From contig OW204005.1 in assembly GCA_934047225.1 (NCBI GenBank), positions 22,700,396 to 22,764,395 on the forward strand: a DNA stretch of 64,000 nucleotides. Reading direction: 5' to 3'. The notes under the pieces were generated by a model. That model was given only the letters and a program-made list of their open reading frames with translations, searched no databases and was not told where the DNA came from. The DNA is from Ypsolopha sequella. Taxonomy: Eukaryota > Arthropoda > Insecta > Lepidoptera > Ypsolophidae. Position 1 is the first letter of the stretch. Each line of letters starts with the position of its first letter. The translations under genes were made by a program, and so were the position numbers. Shown piece by piece: positions 23,661 to 35,745 of this stretch.

Positions 23661-23830
23661 GCCGAGGCCAGGAAAGCGTTCAGTGGGTAGACTGATGGCC
23701 CGATGGCGATACGATATCGTCAGGGCTGTTTGTTGGTGGGCAATGGATGAGGCTGGCGAGAGACCACCGAAAATGGCGTGGAGAAGAAGAGGCCTATGTC
23801 CAACAGTGGGTTGATGATGATGATGATGAA
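23638..23830 (+). pseudogene. RTE-type LINE C-terminus and 3' end
   Basis: Encodes WQPRPGKRSVGRLMARWRYD and RPPKMAWRRRG, the conserved RTE C-terminal pattern (RPGKRSVGRP.ARW.DD), with a frameshift before the end and a (GATGAT)n tail. Other RTE ends lie at 26045-26370 and 30571-30800. Confidence 0.75.
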
Positions 23831-24376
23831 TATAAGTATGAATATAAGTTGCACTAGAAGAGCAATTTGTTCGTCACTATGTAGTATCTCAGGGTGTTTC
23901 TTTTCTGTGTATTTCATGAAATACACGGAAAATTTTAATACATTTCTGGTATATGCATTATGACTATATAATCTAGGGTTTTGAAATTGGAAAACATGTT
24001 TGGATAAATTTTCTCCGATAGAAATAATTGTTGAAATGAGGTCTTCAAACACACTTTTTCTCCTCGTTTGACGAATAGGAACCATATAAAGAACTCAAAC
24101 ATATTTTATTAGGTGTGTTTCAACAATGTCTAGAGATTCGATATTTGAAATTTTGATAGCTATTTTTGTTTTTTTAATAAAAATATAAAACTAACTTTTT
24201 TCCCTTTTGCCCTGAATCCGCCCCTCTCGCACTGTGCTATTTTTCGCTTGGAGTGACAGTGACAAAAATTAAATTCGCATAGCCTCTTAAGGAAAATAGA
24301 AATTCTAAACTAGCTTTTGTACTAAGTATTATTCCATAAATATCATTTTATTTTATTAAACACAGCAGGCCCACCA
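23831..24376. repeat. Intron with a partial dispersed repeat
   Basis: 24200-24260 (GAATCCGCCCCTCTCGCACTG) is related to 43640-43700 and, reversed, to 50600-50700. Otherwise unremarkable. Confidence 0.45.
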
Positions 24377-24635
24377 CAGTGGCGTGCACAGAACTTTTTT
24401 CCGGAAAAGCAATCAGAAGGTCAAGTACGACAATAAAAAAAATATGAAAAAATTTAAATAACACTTTGAAAAAAAAAGTTTGCATGAAAATGTTCACTCC
24501 AGGGTAGGCAGTGCCTTCCCTGGAGTCATACAAACTTTGTTTTTTAAAGTGTTATTTAAATTTTTAAATATTTTTTTATTGTCGTACTTGAACTTTTGAT
24601 TGCTTTTCCGGAAAAAAGTTCTGTGCACGCCACTG
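24377..24635. mobile_element. hAT-like foldback MITE (259 bp)
   Basis: Near-perfect palindrome with ends CAGTGGCGTGCACAGAACTT, flanked by CCCACCA (24370-24376) and CCCATCA (24636-24642), a near-match 7-8 bp duplication as expected for hAT elements. Confidence 0.8.
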
Positions 24636-24707
24636 CCCATCAATTGATCCACCAAGTATATTTGTTTTGTCAAATATTCAATTCTTGATATTATAAAAAA
24701 ATATACG

Positions 24708-24855
24708 TACAACCCGGTCACATTATCTCGAGACCTCGCTGGAATGCGAACCACCCGCCCCCGTTCTCCTTTCACCTCCCCGCGCTCTGTATCTGAGCGC
24801 CGACGCGACGTGACGTCATCGATGCCAGGTCTCGAGATAATGTGACCGGGTTGTA
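24708..24855. mobile_element. 148-bp MITE with ~28-bp perfect inverted ends
   Basis: TACAACCCGGTCACATTATC at 24708 and its exact reverse complement ending at 24855, with the match continuing to CTCGAGACCT. The centre is GC-rich and contains TGACGTCA. It ends 28 bp from the donor of gene B exon 3. Confidence 0.8.
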
Positions 24856-24883
24856 TATGTATGAGTATGTATGAGTAAATAAC

Positions 24884-25047
24884 CTTAAAGTTTGAACGAA
24901 ATTAATTGAAGAACTGCCTCCGAGAACCTTTCCAGAATTTAAGACTTGATATTCGTTCTTCTGCGCCTGACTAGAGGCTTTATCTACTTCAGCCTTGAAT
25001 GCCCAATCTGCGGTGCTGTATGCAGGCAGCATCAACAATCCAGGAAT
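24884..25047 (-). CDS. GMC gene B, exon 3
   Basis: A 164-bp exon starting IPGLLMLPAYSTADW and ending KVLGGSSSINFVQTL, with the intact GGSSSIN motif that contacts FAD. Acceptor is TTTCCAG at 25048 and donor GTTATT at 24883. A short MITE (24708-24855) ends 28 bp downstream of the donor. Confidence 0.93.
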
Positions 25048-25289
25048 CTGGAAAAAAAAGTAGAAAATCACGTACAACCGACAAGACCAAACACCTGCCC
25101 AAGCGCTTACAGACGTAAAAGAAGTAACAATTGGTGGCCTCATCACTTATAGTAATTTTTTCCAGACAACCTTTGGGTGGAAATTAATTGTTGGAAAGAT
25201 ACCGCGTGTGGTGCACAAAATAAATAATAATTATTAAATGGATAGCAAATACCTAAAATAAATACGCAAGTATAACATTGTACAGTGGA

Positions 25290-25800
25290 GACCGCATCAA
25301 GTAAGACACATTGGACTTTGTACCTATCTTATATTCTTCTCTGTAGGGGCTAATGTCGTACTGCAAGTGTATAGCTTGATGTGGTCACCAATGTACTGTG
25401 ATGCGCACACCGCGCACTCGGGATCTCGTGAGGATTTTTTTATAATTATACTATTTTATATTTTGTTTATCTTCTTTTATATTTTCTTTTATAGTTTGAT
25501 ATTTCCTATTTATCAATTGAGCATTGAGGGGGGGGAGCTCCAAATTTGGTAGAGCACTCGCTTCTTATATTTCTTCAATAATTTACGGATGGAGAAGCAC
25601 ATCCGCACTAATCGGACTCTCTGAGGTATCTTTTTATATGGAGAACTATGTCCGCACTAATCGGATTCTCCAAGGAATCTTGCTCGTGTTTTGTCTGAAA
25701 GATCTTTTATACTCGATCTGTATTTATTTTTGGAAAACACGAAATAATTCAGTCAATGCGACGTATGTCGATCCATAAAGGTTATCGATTGCCAACTAAA
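25290..25800 (+). repeat. Repeat with tRNA-like head and local duplication
   Basis: 25527-25565 (GGGGAGCTCCAAATTTGGTA then GAGCACTCGCTT) matches the 5' half and A box of a tRNA-Ala-type molecule, without a 3' half or B box. 25590-25640 and 25641-25685 are a diverged direct repeat containing ATCCGCACTAATCGGA or a close variant. Confidence 0.45.
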
Positions 25801-26044
25801 CACGAACAAATAGTCCTTTAACCTACCTATAAAACCTAGCCTTACCTAAACCTAACATATTGCCTAGCTATATGTTACAGTACATACAAATACTTAGAAT
25901 ACGACAATTATTTACACTAATATATAACTTCTGGATTTTTTTATCGAGGCAATTTTAGCCTTTTACGTTCTGGACGTCAGGGGGCTCTTGTTATTATAAT
26001 GTACTACCCATACTACTAACAGGTGTTAGAGCTGACGCCGGGCT

Positions 26045-26370
26045 CTACTGTGGAGGTACCACCATGTGACTTGGAGACCCCCTCGAAGTAATTCGGGGGA
26101 GAGTAAGAGGACAGCTCACAGGCAAAAAACCAGGAGGCTCACCATGCCTGGGGCCGATGGATGGCGGTATATCCATCCCTAATAGCCGGGCCTTATATGG
26201 AACAGACTGGTGACGGGCAGCGAGAGTCTGGTGCGAGAGTTCCGGGACCGCGTTCACCAACCCGCCTGCCCAGCGTGTGTGAGTATGGGCAATTCTTCCA
26301 GGATGACCGCCGGGAGTGGCAAAGTCCTGGAAAGGCTTATTGTCCAGCAGTGGACGAACTAGGCTGATGG
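26045..26370 (+). pseudogene. RTE-type LINE 3' end, degenerate
   Basis: The last codons RREWQSPGKAYCPAVDELG resemble, with a frameshift, the RTE ending (DR.EWR..GKAYVQQW). A GATGGATGA stub follows. Confidence 0.5.
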
Positions 26371-26399
26371 ATGACCCAACCCATACATATATTTTTTAA

Positions 26400-27595
<1,196 letters not shown>

Positions 27596-27868
27596 TTACT
27601 TGATACGAATTTGTTCCCGAGAATAAACAGGAAAAAATTCTGACAGACGCGACAATTTGCGAAGAGAAGGCAGGGGATTTTTAGAAGCTAGGATTTTTAA
27701 ACGAACTAAAATTTGATGGAAGCATAAACTCGCTTAAAAACTGACGCCACCATTTATGTGCCCAGATGGGCAGAGCTTATATTTATGTGTATTGCGTTGG
27801 TCAGTCTTACGCTGCGCGATGCGCTGTAAGCACTCACTAGTGCTCACGCACAACAAAATTATAACAAA

Positions 27869-27949
27869 ATGCCGGGTTGCACAGTGAAATGGTGCATAAG
27901 TAACTCGAGCAAACACTGCAAGAGTCATGGCATCAGTTTTTATGCCTGA
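27869..27949 (+). pseudogene. THAP-domain N-terminal fragment
   Basis: A 26-codon ORF reading MPGCTVKWCISNSSKHCKSH then GISFYA and a stop. The M-P-x-C-x-V start, CxxxxC spacing and GISFY are the usual beginning of a THAP zinc finger (C2CH), which normally continues with RFP. The TGA cuts it there. Probably a piece of a P-element-like transposon or THAP gene. Confidence 0.6.
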
Positions 27950-28485
27950 GTATTCGAAATTTTCATGAATTTAAAACCAAAAACTCTAAAAACGAAATAA
28001 CCTTATAAACCATTCACACATCACCACGTATATTGCTTTTTACATTTTCGTCTCTTAAACAATAACATAAAGACTACGACTAGGTCCATTCTTTTCGGGC
28101 TGACTCAAGTCTATGATTTGCTGGAATCGGAATGGCGTGATAACTACTAGCCAATCATATTGCGATTATCGTAGTGAGCTAAGTACGTGTAGTATACTCA
28201 AAATCACACACAACCTCCGTGTCGTGGGGCCATAATTCTAGGAAGGGATGTACTGAGATAGATCTCCATAAAATTTTAGTTCGTTGCTTTCTACAGAAGC
28301 GTTTCAAACTTTAAACATAAAAACTTATTGCCCGGATTCATAACAAGTTTAATGTACTCCCATACTACAATAAGATAAGTAATTACAACATCAAAAGTAG
28401 TTTTATAAGTATTATTTATTGTAAATTGTTTGACATATATTATACATTTTTATAAAATAAATACTCGTAAGCATAAAAAACTTTT
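27950..28485. other. Gene B intron 1, no gene seen
   Basis: Unremarkable AT-rich DNA. Confidence 0.35.
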
Positions 28486-28875
28486 CAATGCATGTGCTCG
28501 TAAAGGCCCACTTTTTATGCATCAAAACCGAACAAAAAGTCGATTATTTTGCCCTAGGGCTTTATTATTATTATATTTTTTAATTTGTTTACAATGGTTG
28601 GCTAACCTGCAGCTTTTCCTGTGTACCATAGACGTTATACTTTTTTTTCCACTGTTTAACGGCTCTGGATACAGTCCTTTTGAGCCAATTATAATTTAAA
28701 GTTCAAAAGATTATATTTGTTTTCATTTCCTCACACTATGCATTGAAAAACGTAGTATGATACACGGGCGCAAAAGCAATAGATTACTCGGTTACGTTTA
28801 AAACACTCGCTACGCTCGTGTTTTAAATCGTCCTCATAATTTATTTCTTTGCGCCCTTGTAGCATAAACTACTAT
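28486..28875 (+). repeat. 390-bp repeat with palindromic 3' half, copy 2
   Basis: Collinear with 8348-8734. It forms a head-to-tail tandem with the next copy, which begins 2 bp further on. Confidence 0.75.
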
Positions 28876-28877
28876 TT

Positions 28878-29266
28878 CAATGCATGTGCTCGTAAAGGCC
28901 CACTTTTTATGCATCAAAACCGAACAAAAAGTCGATTATTTTGCCCTAGTGCTTTATTATTATTATTTTTTTTAAATTTTTTACAATGGTTGGCTAACCT
29001 GCAGCCTTTCCTGTGTACCATAGATGTTATACTTTTTTTTCCACTGTTTAACGGCTTTGGATACAGTCCTTTTGAGCCAAATATAATTTAAAGTTCACAA
29101 AATTATATTTGTTTTATTTCCTCACACTATGCATTGAAAAACGTAGTATGATACACGGGCGTAAGAGCAATAAATTACTCGGTTACGTTTAAAACACTCT
29201 CTACGCTCGTGTTTTAAATCGTCCTCGTAATTTATTCCTTTGCGCCCTTGTAGCATAAACTACTAT
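28878..29266 (+). repeat. 390-bp repeat with palindromic 3' half, copy 3
   Basis: Second unit of the tandem pair, slightly diverged from copy 2, in gene B intron 1. Confidence 0.75.
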
Positions 29267-29269
29267 TAT

Positions 29270-30570
29270 GTGCCAGTTTCATAAACTACTATAAAAGCAT
29301 TTTTTGTTAAGAAAACTGTTCTTTAATTTTACTTTTTTCTATATTAGAGAAGTTTGTAAATTCCATATGAGTTCATAATCAGGATTTTACGATTTGAGTG
29401 TAGATAAACTATTTTTGTCTGCTATAAATGTACAATTACCAAAAAAAGGGAGGCAAAAGGAACTTGTTCCACACATTTTTATTTACTCAGCGACTGAAAA
29501 AGAGCTACATGTTTGCAGACGCAGTGGTGGCGCGGGCTAACTATGGCGGACGGGTGAAATGACTGTATGATTGATTGACACGATCCTGACACAGAGGGAA
29601 GGACTAATTGAACGATTTTGGTAAAATAAGACAAGAGAAAATCGTTCGGTAAAGAAAGGAATGCACAATACCTTATTCCTGGAGTTATCGATGTAATCTT
29701 TCACATGGACGGATGCCGGCCGGCAAGTCAGCTTGTCGTGGTCTTCCACTGAACCAAGGAATCCACCAAAATTACACTGGGCACAAGGGTTCTGAAGTTC
29801 TGAAGAGAGGTTACGCACAATTTCGGTCTATACTTCGATTTACAATAAGTAATATTTAAACCACACAACAATCCACTAGCTTGCTTGATGATTTGCGACT
29901 CGATAAGTTCCATTTTTCACCGCGCGGTGTCGCGGCCGCCGAGTGACAAACAGTCGCTGTCTCGCTCTTGTATGCTAGTAAGGTATGTGCAGGAGGGAGA
30001 TGGGCACAGGAAAGGCCAGATATGTCAATCAACCAATTATCCTTATCAAAATAAATAAATACATTAAATGCATGCTTTTTATCAATGGCAGCAGATTTAA
30101 ATGCGATAATCAGCGCAACCACGCAGAAAAAGGTAAATATGACCCTATATTATACATGATTTAATTTAAAACGCTGAGTTCTGCCAAAGTTGTGATTATG
30201 CTGTAGGCATTTAGTAAAACAAATAAAACTTTAAGATCTGTACCTTAAAATGTGTTTTGTTTTTTAAGGTTATCCCTAAAATAATATATCATTAAAATTT
30301 TCAAGCATAACCACACTGAAAAAAACTTGTGACAATTGAAAATGAAATTTAGGGTCATAATGACATCATCCTCGGCGTGCGATTCTGCACCACATCCTCG
30401 CCGGGTTAATAAAGAAACGTAACCTGGCGGTTAAATTTTGCTTCGGTTATGTATAACAATTTAAAATCACCTTACACAGTTCTAAATTATATTTGTGTAA
30501 AATGAGTCTGTGAGAGTAAATTGTTATTAGATTCCGCAAACATACTACTCTATTACTAGAAACGATTACG
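29270..30570. other. Gene B intron 1, right part, no gene recognised
   Basis: 29700-30010 is GC-richer, with a GGTGTCGCGGCCGCCGAG block at about 29926-29943. Overlapping minus-strand frames at 29537-30122 show no known domain. Confidence 0.35.
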
Positions 30571-30800
30571 ATGTTGTTTATTACACGACGTGATGATCGT
30601 TGGGGCAGTAAGGCATTGGAATGGAGACCACGTACAGCAAAGCGCAGCGTAGGCCGCCCTCGTGCCCGCTGGACTGACGATCTGAAGGACGTTGCGGGTG
30701 GCGGCTGGATGAGGATGACTGAGGACCGCCAAGAGTGGCGTAATATGGGGAAGGCCTATGTCCAGCAGTGGACGAATACGGGCTGATGGATGGATGGATG
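30571..30800 (+). pseudogene. RTE-type LINE C-terminus with (GATG)n tail
   Basis: An intact 71-codon tail includes WRPRTAKRSVGRPRARWTDD and EDRQEWRNMGKAYVQQWTN, the RTE C-terminal pattern, then stop and a TGGATGGATGG tail. It abuts the donor of gene B exon 1 (30815). Confidence 0.8.
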
Positions 30801-30815
30801 GATTGTATTACAAAC

Positions 30816-31002
30816 CTGAAATATCAGAATTCTTCGGCCACACAGGTGACGCAACGTTCACGGTGTCAGACAGAAGACTCAGGGATGAAGTTATTGCGGC
30901 AATGGTGAATGGTAGCAGGCTGCTGTCTACTGCCCTGTTTATAGTAGTATCCAGGAGGGGTGAGCCCAAAGTTGAGTGAAATGCTGTGTCCAGAACTCCC
31001 AT
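30816..31002 (-). CDS. GMC gene B, first coding exon (exon 1)
   Basis: ATG at 31002 opens 62 codons (MGVLDTAFHSTLGSP..., LLPFTIAAITSSLSLLSD) ending at donor GTTTGT in phase 1. Directly before the start is an acceptor-like TTTCAG, so an upstream non-coding leader exon is likely. The exon is about 89% identical in nucleotides to exon 1 of gene C. Confidence 0.9.
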
Positions 31003-31227
31003 TTTATGAAACCTGAAACATTCCGATCACTTGACTGCACTAACTAAGGTCGTAGAGTTGGAATAGGTTCGGTCAAGTATTTAATTCTTAATTCTTTACT
31101 GTACACAGATAAATTTATAACAAAATAGGTGTCTTAAATATAATGTACAGTGGCGAGCTTATCTCAAAACTGAGATTTCTTCCACCAAACCAAGCCTGAA
31201 AGTGAATATTTGTTTTTGATTTTTGGG
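31003..31227. promoter_or_regulatory. Region upstream of gene B exon 1
   Basis: Immediately upstream of the ATG is an acceptor-like TTTCAG (minus strand), so the transcription start is probably further right, beyond an unseen leader exon. No promoter motif is clear. Confidence 0.3.
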
Positions 31228-31505
31228 TATATATACAAGGTGACTTTTTGATCATCGTCCAAATTCATACTGGAGGCTTGATAAGTGAACAGTACCTTGA
31301 ATCAGTAACAACTTTTGTGAAATTCGTATAATGAAATTTCGGCTTCCCGTATAAATTCAGTTCCAGTCCCGAGTGAATCACTATGGGGAGTCGAAATTTC
31401 ATTTTACGAATTTCACCAAAATTGTTATTGATGCATGATACTGATCACTTACCAAGCCTCCAGTATGAATTTGGACGATGATCAAAAAGTCACCTTGTAT
31501 ATATG
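31228..31505. mobile_element. Foldback MITE with ~115-bp inverted ends
   Basis: 31228-31345 (TATATACAAGGTGACTTTTT...) is inverted at 31385-31505 (...AAAAAGTCACCTTGTATATA). No coding capacity. Confidence 0.8.
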
Positions 31506-31940
31506 TGCACAAAATAAACTACTCAATAAAAATTACTAATATGGGCATTAAATACTAAAATCTAACCTACCAAACTAAGTATCTAATAATTACACATTTA
31601 CTAATATATACTTACAATAATATGCATACAATTTCAACATAGTCCATATAACTTTTTATATTCCTACTTTTAAGATAAATACAAAATTACTACTAAACTA
31701 CTAATATACTATACATATCTAAATAATACCTACATATGTATGTACCTACAGGAGGACAGATTACGAGGAAGAAAGATTTCTTTAGTAGTAATAGTATCTT
31801 ATTGTTTTACTATTGTTCTATAAGAAGGCAAAAAATAAACAAATAACTAACACAATCTAAATATTAGAGTACATTGCAAACTAGAAAAGATCAATCAGAA
31901 CCCAATTTCAAGTAGTAAAAAAATATTTTGAAAAAATTCC
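31506..31940. other. AT-rich DNA between genes B and C
   Basis: No feature seen. Confidence 0.35.
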
Positions 31941-31944
31941 TTAG

Positions 31945-32250
31945 GCCAGAATTCGAACCTGCGACCTGAGCTTTCATGACAAGTGCACTAACGATTGCAT
32001 AGCAAACCATACCGAGCTCGATAACGCGTGATACAGTGCTCTTTCTCAGTCCGTTGATCTACCTCGAGAGAGATAGATATGTTGTATCGAGCGGTTAAGG
32101 TCTGCTATGCTAGACCTCCTGTTAGTCTAGCATAACAAACCATATCGAGCTCGATAGCACGTGATACAGTGCTCTCTCTCCCTCTGTTTATCTACCTCGA
32201 GAGGGATAGACATGTTGTATCGAGCGGTTAAAGCTCGATATGGTCTGCTA
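31945..32250 (-). repeat. SINE-like repeat with tRNA-like B box and duplicated body
   Basis: On the minus strand near 31945-31990 the sequence CAGGTCGCAGGTTCGAATTC contains a pol III B box (GGTTCGAAT), preceded by TCGTTAGTGCACTTGTCATG with an A-box-like motif. The adjoining 110-bp body (GAGCTCGATA...GAGCGGTTAA) is present twice, at 32008-32115 and 32136-32240. Confidence 0.5.
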
Positions 32251-32477
32251 TAGACCTTCTGGTCTCATATGATGATAATAAATAGAATCACTGGGGCCGT
32301 AGACTTCTGTAGGAGGTATCAGTTTCAACTCATAGATTCAGGATATAAAATGTATGTTTCAACTTGACATTTGGGCCCGAGCATGAGGGTCTTGACAGGC
32401 AGACGGACAACAAAGTGATAAGGGTTCCGTTTCATTTTGTGGTACGAACCCTAAAAATACATTGTCCCAGTATGAAT

Positions 32478-32885
32478 ACCCGAAGAGCTGTCAAACGTGT
32501 ATTTGAGTGTGAACTATAATCCCCAAAGGGCTGTCAGACGTGTATTTGAGTTGGAACTATAATCTCCGAAGGGCTTTCAGACGTATATTTGAGTGTGGAC
32601 TATAATCCCTAAAGGGCTGTCAGACGTGTATTTGAGTTGGAACTATAATCTCCGAAGGGCTGTCAGACGTGTATTTGAGTGTGGACTATAATCCCCGAAG
32701 GGCTGTCAGACGTGTAATTTGAGTGTGGACTTTAGTCAAATTATTTGACGTGAGGGCTCACCAGCGCCGCGCCGCTCTCAGCAGTAACAGTCGCTGTGAC
32801 CGAAAACGGCCGAGAAGAATTGATTGATTTGAGTATGGACTATAATCCCCGAAGGGCTGTCAGACGTGTATTTGTGTGTGAAATG
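32478..32885. repeat. 43-bp minisatellite, interrupted
   Basis: About 6-7 copies of GGGCTGTCAGACGTGTATTT + GAGTGTGGACTATAATCCCC + GAA, then a unique 85-bp GC-rich segment (about 32740-32826, starting at the palindrome GTCAAATTATTTGAC), then one more copy. Confidence 0.8.
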
Positions 32886-34116
32886 TGAAATTCACGACAA
32901 AGTAATAGGTACTTACCGTTTCCAGTTCCTCCAACTTTTTTAATTTTATTTTTTGTAAATAAAGGTGAATAAACGACTGTTTTTAATAAAAAATAGCAGC
33001 TGTTTGACCGTGATATGTATAAATATTGTGCTTTTATATCCCTGAATAGACGTGGTTTAAACTTAGAAATTATTCAGCTGTTTATAACCGCTTTTTAGTA
33101 CATAAAAAACAATAAAGTGTTTGTAATGACTAATGACCAATGACTCTAAAGGTATTATAAAAAAATAAAACCTCATTGAATGACTCTGAGACATAAAGGT
33201 GGCTGCTATAAGTGGAAAACAAGTAACTAGGTTTTGGAAACTTTTACAAGACATTGTGTTTTTTTTTACTTTAATGCAATAAACTGTAATTTGCATGATG
33301 TAAAGTTTCAGTTGTGTTCCTATAATAGTTACTTAGTTTTTCTTCTTACCTTATTTTTTTTTTGTTTTTCGGAAGCTGGCTCTGCTATAAATTAAAAAAA
33401 TTGTTTCTGCAGAGTTTTACAAACAATAAGTCTAACTTCAAGTTAGTTCAGATTCAGTGCTACAAGGATCTTTTGGCGTGTGGATAATAGTATAATAGTG
33501 ACAGGGGGGCGCAGCTGTCAAACAAAGGATTGAACACCAGCATTAGTTCCGATTTTGACCCCGATCAATCCACATGCCAAATAGTAATTTGTGTAACTGT
33601 GATAATACACTGAGACATTGGGAAATTTGTTCGTTTCGTAATAGACGTGCACGAGTGTCCCAATGTGTATTATGTCCAGTTTCACACAATAGTTTATCTA
33701 CGACCATCAAAAACAAAATTAACGGAAAATGAGAAAAAGAACACTCGTCATGATACTGTCGTGATACTCGTCATGATACCCTTGTAAGTAAAAGAACGAT
33801 TTTGACTTAAATGCTTTATTTTTTTTTAAGTTGCGTTCCTAATTTAAAATGAATCGCTTACACCCTGAGCCTATATTATGATGTATGGATATATGTAGCG
33901 GTCTGAGACGAATCAGCGAGATAGTAAAGAAGGCATTCGCTTGTAATTGGTTCTCTAGCGGTATTATAATAAATTTGGCAATTTGCGCAGAATTGCGGTG
34001 TTATAATGTAATTTTATAACATCGGTCAAACAACGAAGGTACTTATTATAAACTGCTTTTGATGTTTTAATTACCTTATTGCAGTATTGCAGTAATAGTA
34101 GATTATGCACTAAGGG
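32886..34116. other. Intergenic DNA between B and C, no gene seen
   Basis: AT-rich, with an A/T-rich segment at 33063-33300. No recognisable domain or RNA. Confidence 0.35.
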
Positions 34117-34241
34117 AATAAAGCAGTGTCTTACGTCACGGGCGGCATATTGAACCCTGAGCGTAGCGAGGGCCTCTAGTTATATAGAGTCCTGAGTAAA
34201 GCGAGGGGTTCAAGCTGCCCAAGACAAAGACAGGCTTTATT
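34117..34241. mobile_element. Short MITE with AATAAAGC inverted ends
   Basis: AATAAAGCAGTGTCTTACGT at 34117 is matched, inverted and imperfectly, by CAAGACAAAGACAGGCTTTATT ending at 34241. Inner arms GGGCGGCATATTGAACCC and GGGTTCAAGCTGCCC also pair. Confidence 0.55.
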
Positions 34242-35104
34242 CCAGAGGAGCATACTCTACTTTTCACACCTTCTGCGAGACAATAAAAAGCTCTACATTT
34301 TTTATCAACATTAATAATTCAATAAAATTCACTGACAATCACAGCAACAAACACCGTCTTTTGTTTCACATACTTTGTAAACGCTTTTTTTCTTTTCGTT
34401 GAATTCTGCTTATGGTAGCCAGTTCGATTTTCGAACAAACCTCTTTACAATCCCATATGGGCATTTGTTTTCCACGAGTTTCCACACGAATTTTCATATA
34501 ACTTTATATCCCTTGAGATATAATGCGTTACTTTAATAAAGTAAAGTTTACGTTGAGGTTGCATGATATGTAATTGGACATTGTCGAGCAGGTGGTGTGA
34601 AAAGATCCTTGTAGCAATACGTGAACATTATGACATTACGAATATGACAAGACATGACCAAATATGAAAACAATCAACGGCACAGATAGCTCGTTTTGCT
34701 TGCTTTCAGGTTTGAACTGTTATTATTTATATGTCTTATATATAAAAAATTAAAGCAAGATATAAATTTATGCCAGCCATGTTTTATTATAGTAATTTTA
34801 GCTTATTTAATGAAAAAGAAGATACTTACTACAAAACTGCTTTTGTAAATAAATAAAATAAGTACGTTTTTCCCGTTTTCTGGAATGCAGAATTATTTCC
34901 CTTAGCCTAATTAATTGTAAAACTCAAAACAAATATTTGCAAAAAATTGATTTACTTGTTTTCTGCTTGAACAGTCGACAACTGCCAAAGGCCGTTAAAG
35001 GGGTTAAAGTTCAAAAATACATTTAAAAAACTATAATTAAGCTATCATAAACACAGTTTTATAAACAAAGTGGGCCTTTGATGCTTTCATAAATAATTAT
35101 TCTA

Positions 35105-35745
35105 TTCTATTCTATAAAATTTCGAAATACTTTTTGATAATATTTTTTTTGATCGAGTTAAAGTAAAAGGACTTAACACATTTAAAGTAATTCAAGTTCC
35201 AAAAATCCAAAATATAGCAAATTTTCTTAAGAACATTTTTCAATATTTTTGTAGTTTTTGCCCTAGAAGCCAAAATACCAGATAGATTTTTCATTTTCAA
35301 TAATTTCTACCTATTTTAACCGCTATTATTCTATTTATATGGTAAGAGATGCCTGGAATAAATAATTTAAAACAATTTTTGCGAAGATAGCTGCTGTACA
35401 AAAAAAAGTTACGATGTGAAAAGTTGCTATTTTTAGCAGAAATCTTAGTATTTTCAGCCCCTGTAACTTTATTTCTATGACTTATTTGGTTACCGAAATC
35501 GATTTTACATTTTTTGTACAGAGAAAAACAGCTGAAAAAGGTATTAGAAATCATTGAAAATAAAAAATTATGTAATTTTGGCTCCTACTGCAAAAAAATA
35601 CAAAAATATTGAAAAATGTTCTTAGGAAAATTTGTTTCATTTTTGGATTTTTGGATCTTAAGTTACTTTAAATGTGTTGATTAGTCATTTTTCTGTATTT
35701 CGATCAACAATAATATTATCAAACGATGTTTTGAAATTTTATGAT
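35105..35745. repeat. Long foldback element, arms ~150 bp or more
   Basis: 35117-35262 and 35590-35743 are imperfect reverse complements (AAATTTCGAAATAC... / ...GTATTTCGATC, AAGAACATTTTTCAATATTT / AAATATTGAAAAATGTTCTT). Pairing continues weakly towards the centre. Confidence 0.65.

Noticed and set aside
28430..29091. Related ORFs in the 390-bp repeat copies (also 56532-56741)
   Set aside because: The N-terminal part is in different frames in different copies and one copy is broken; no sign of coding selection.
31945..32010. Functional tRNA gene
   Set aside because: The B box is good, but the acceptor and anticodon stems do not pair properly; a SINE-like origin fits better.
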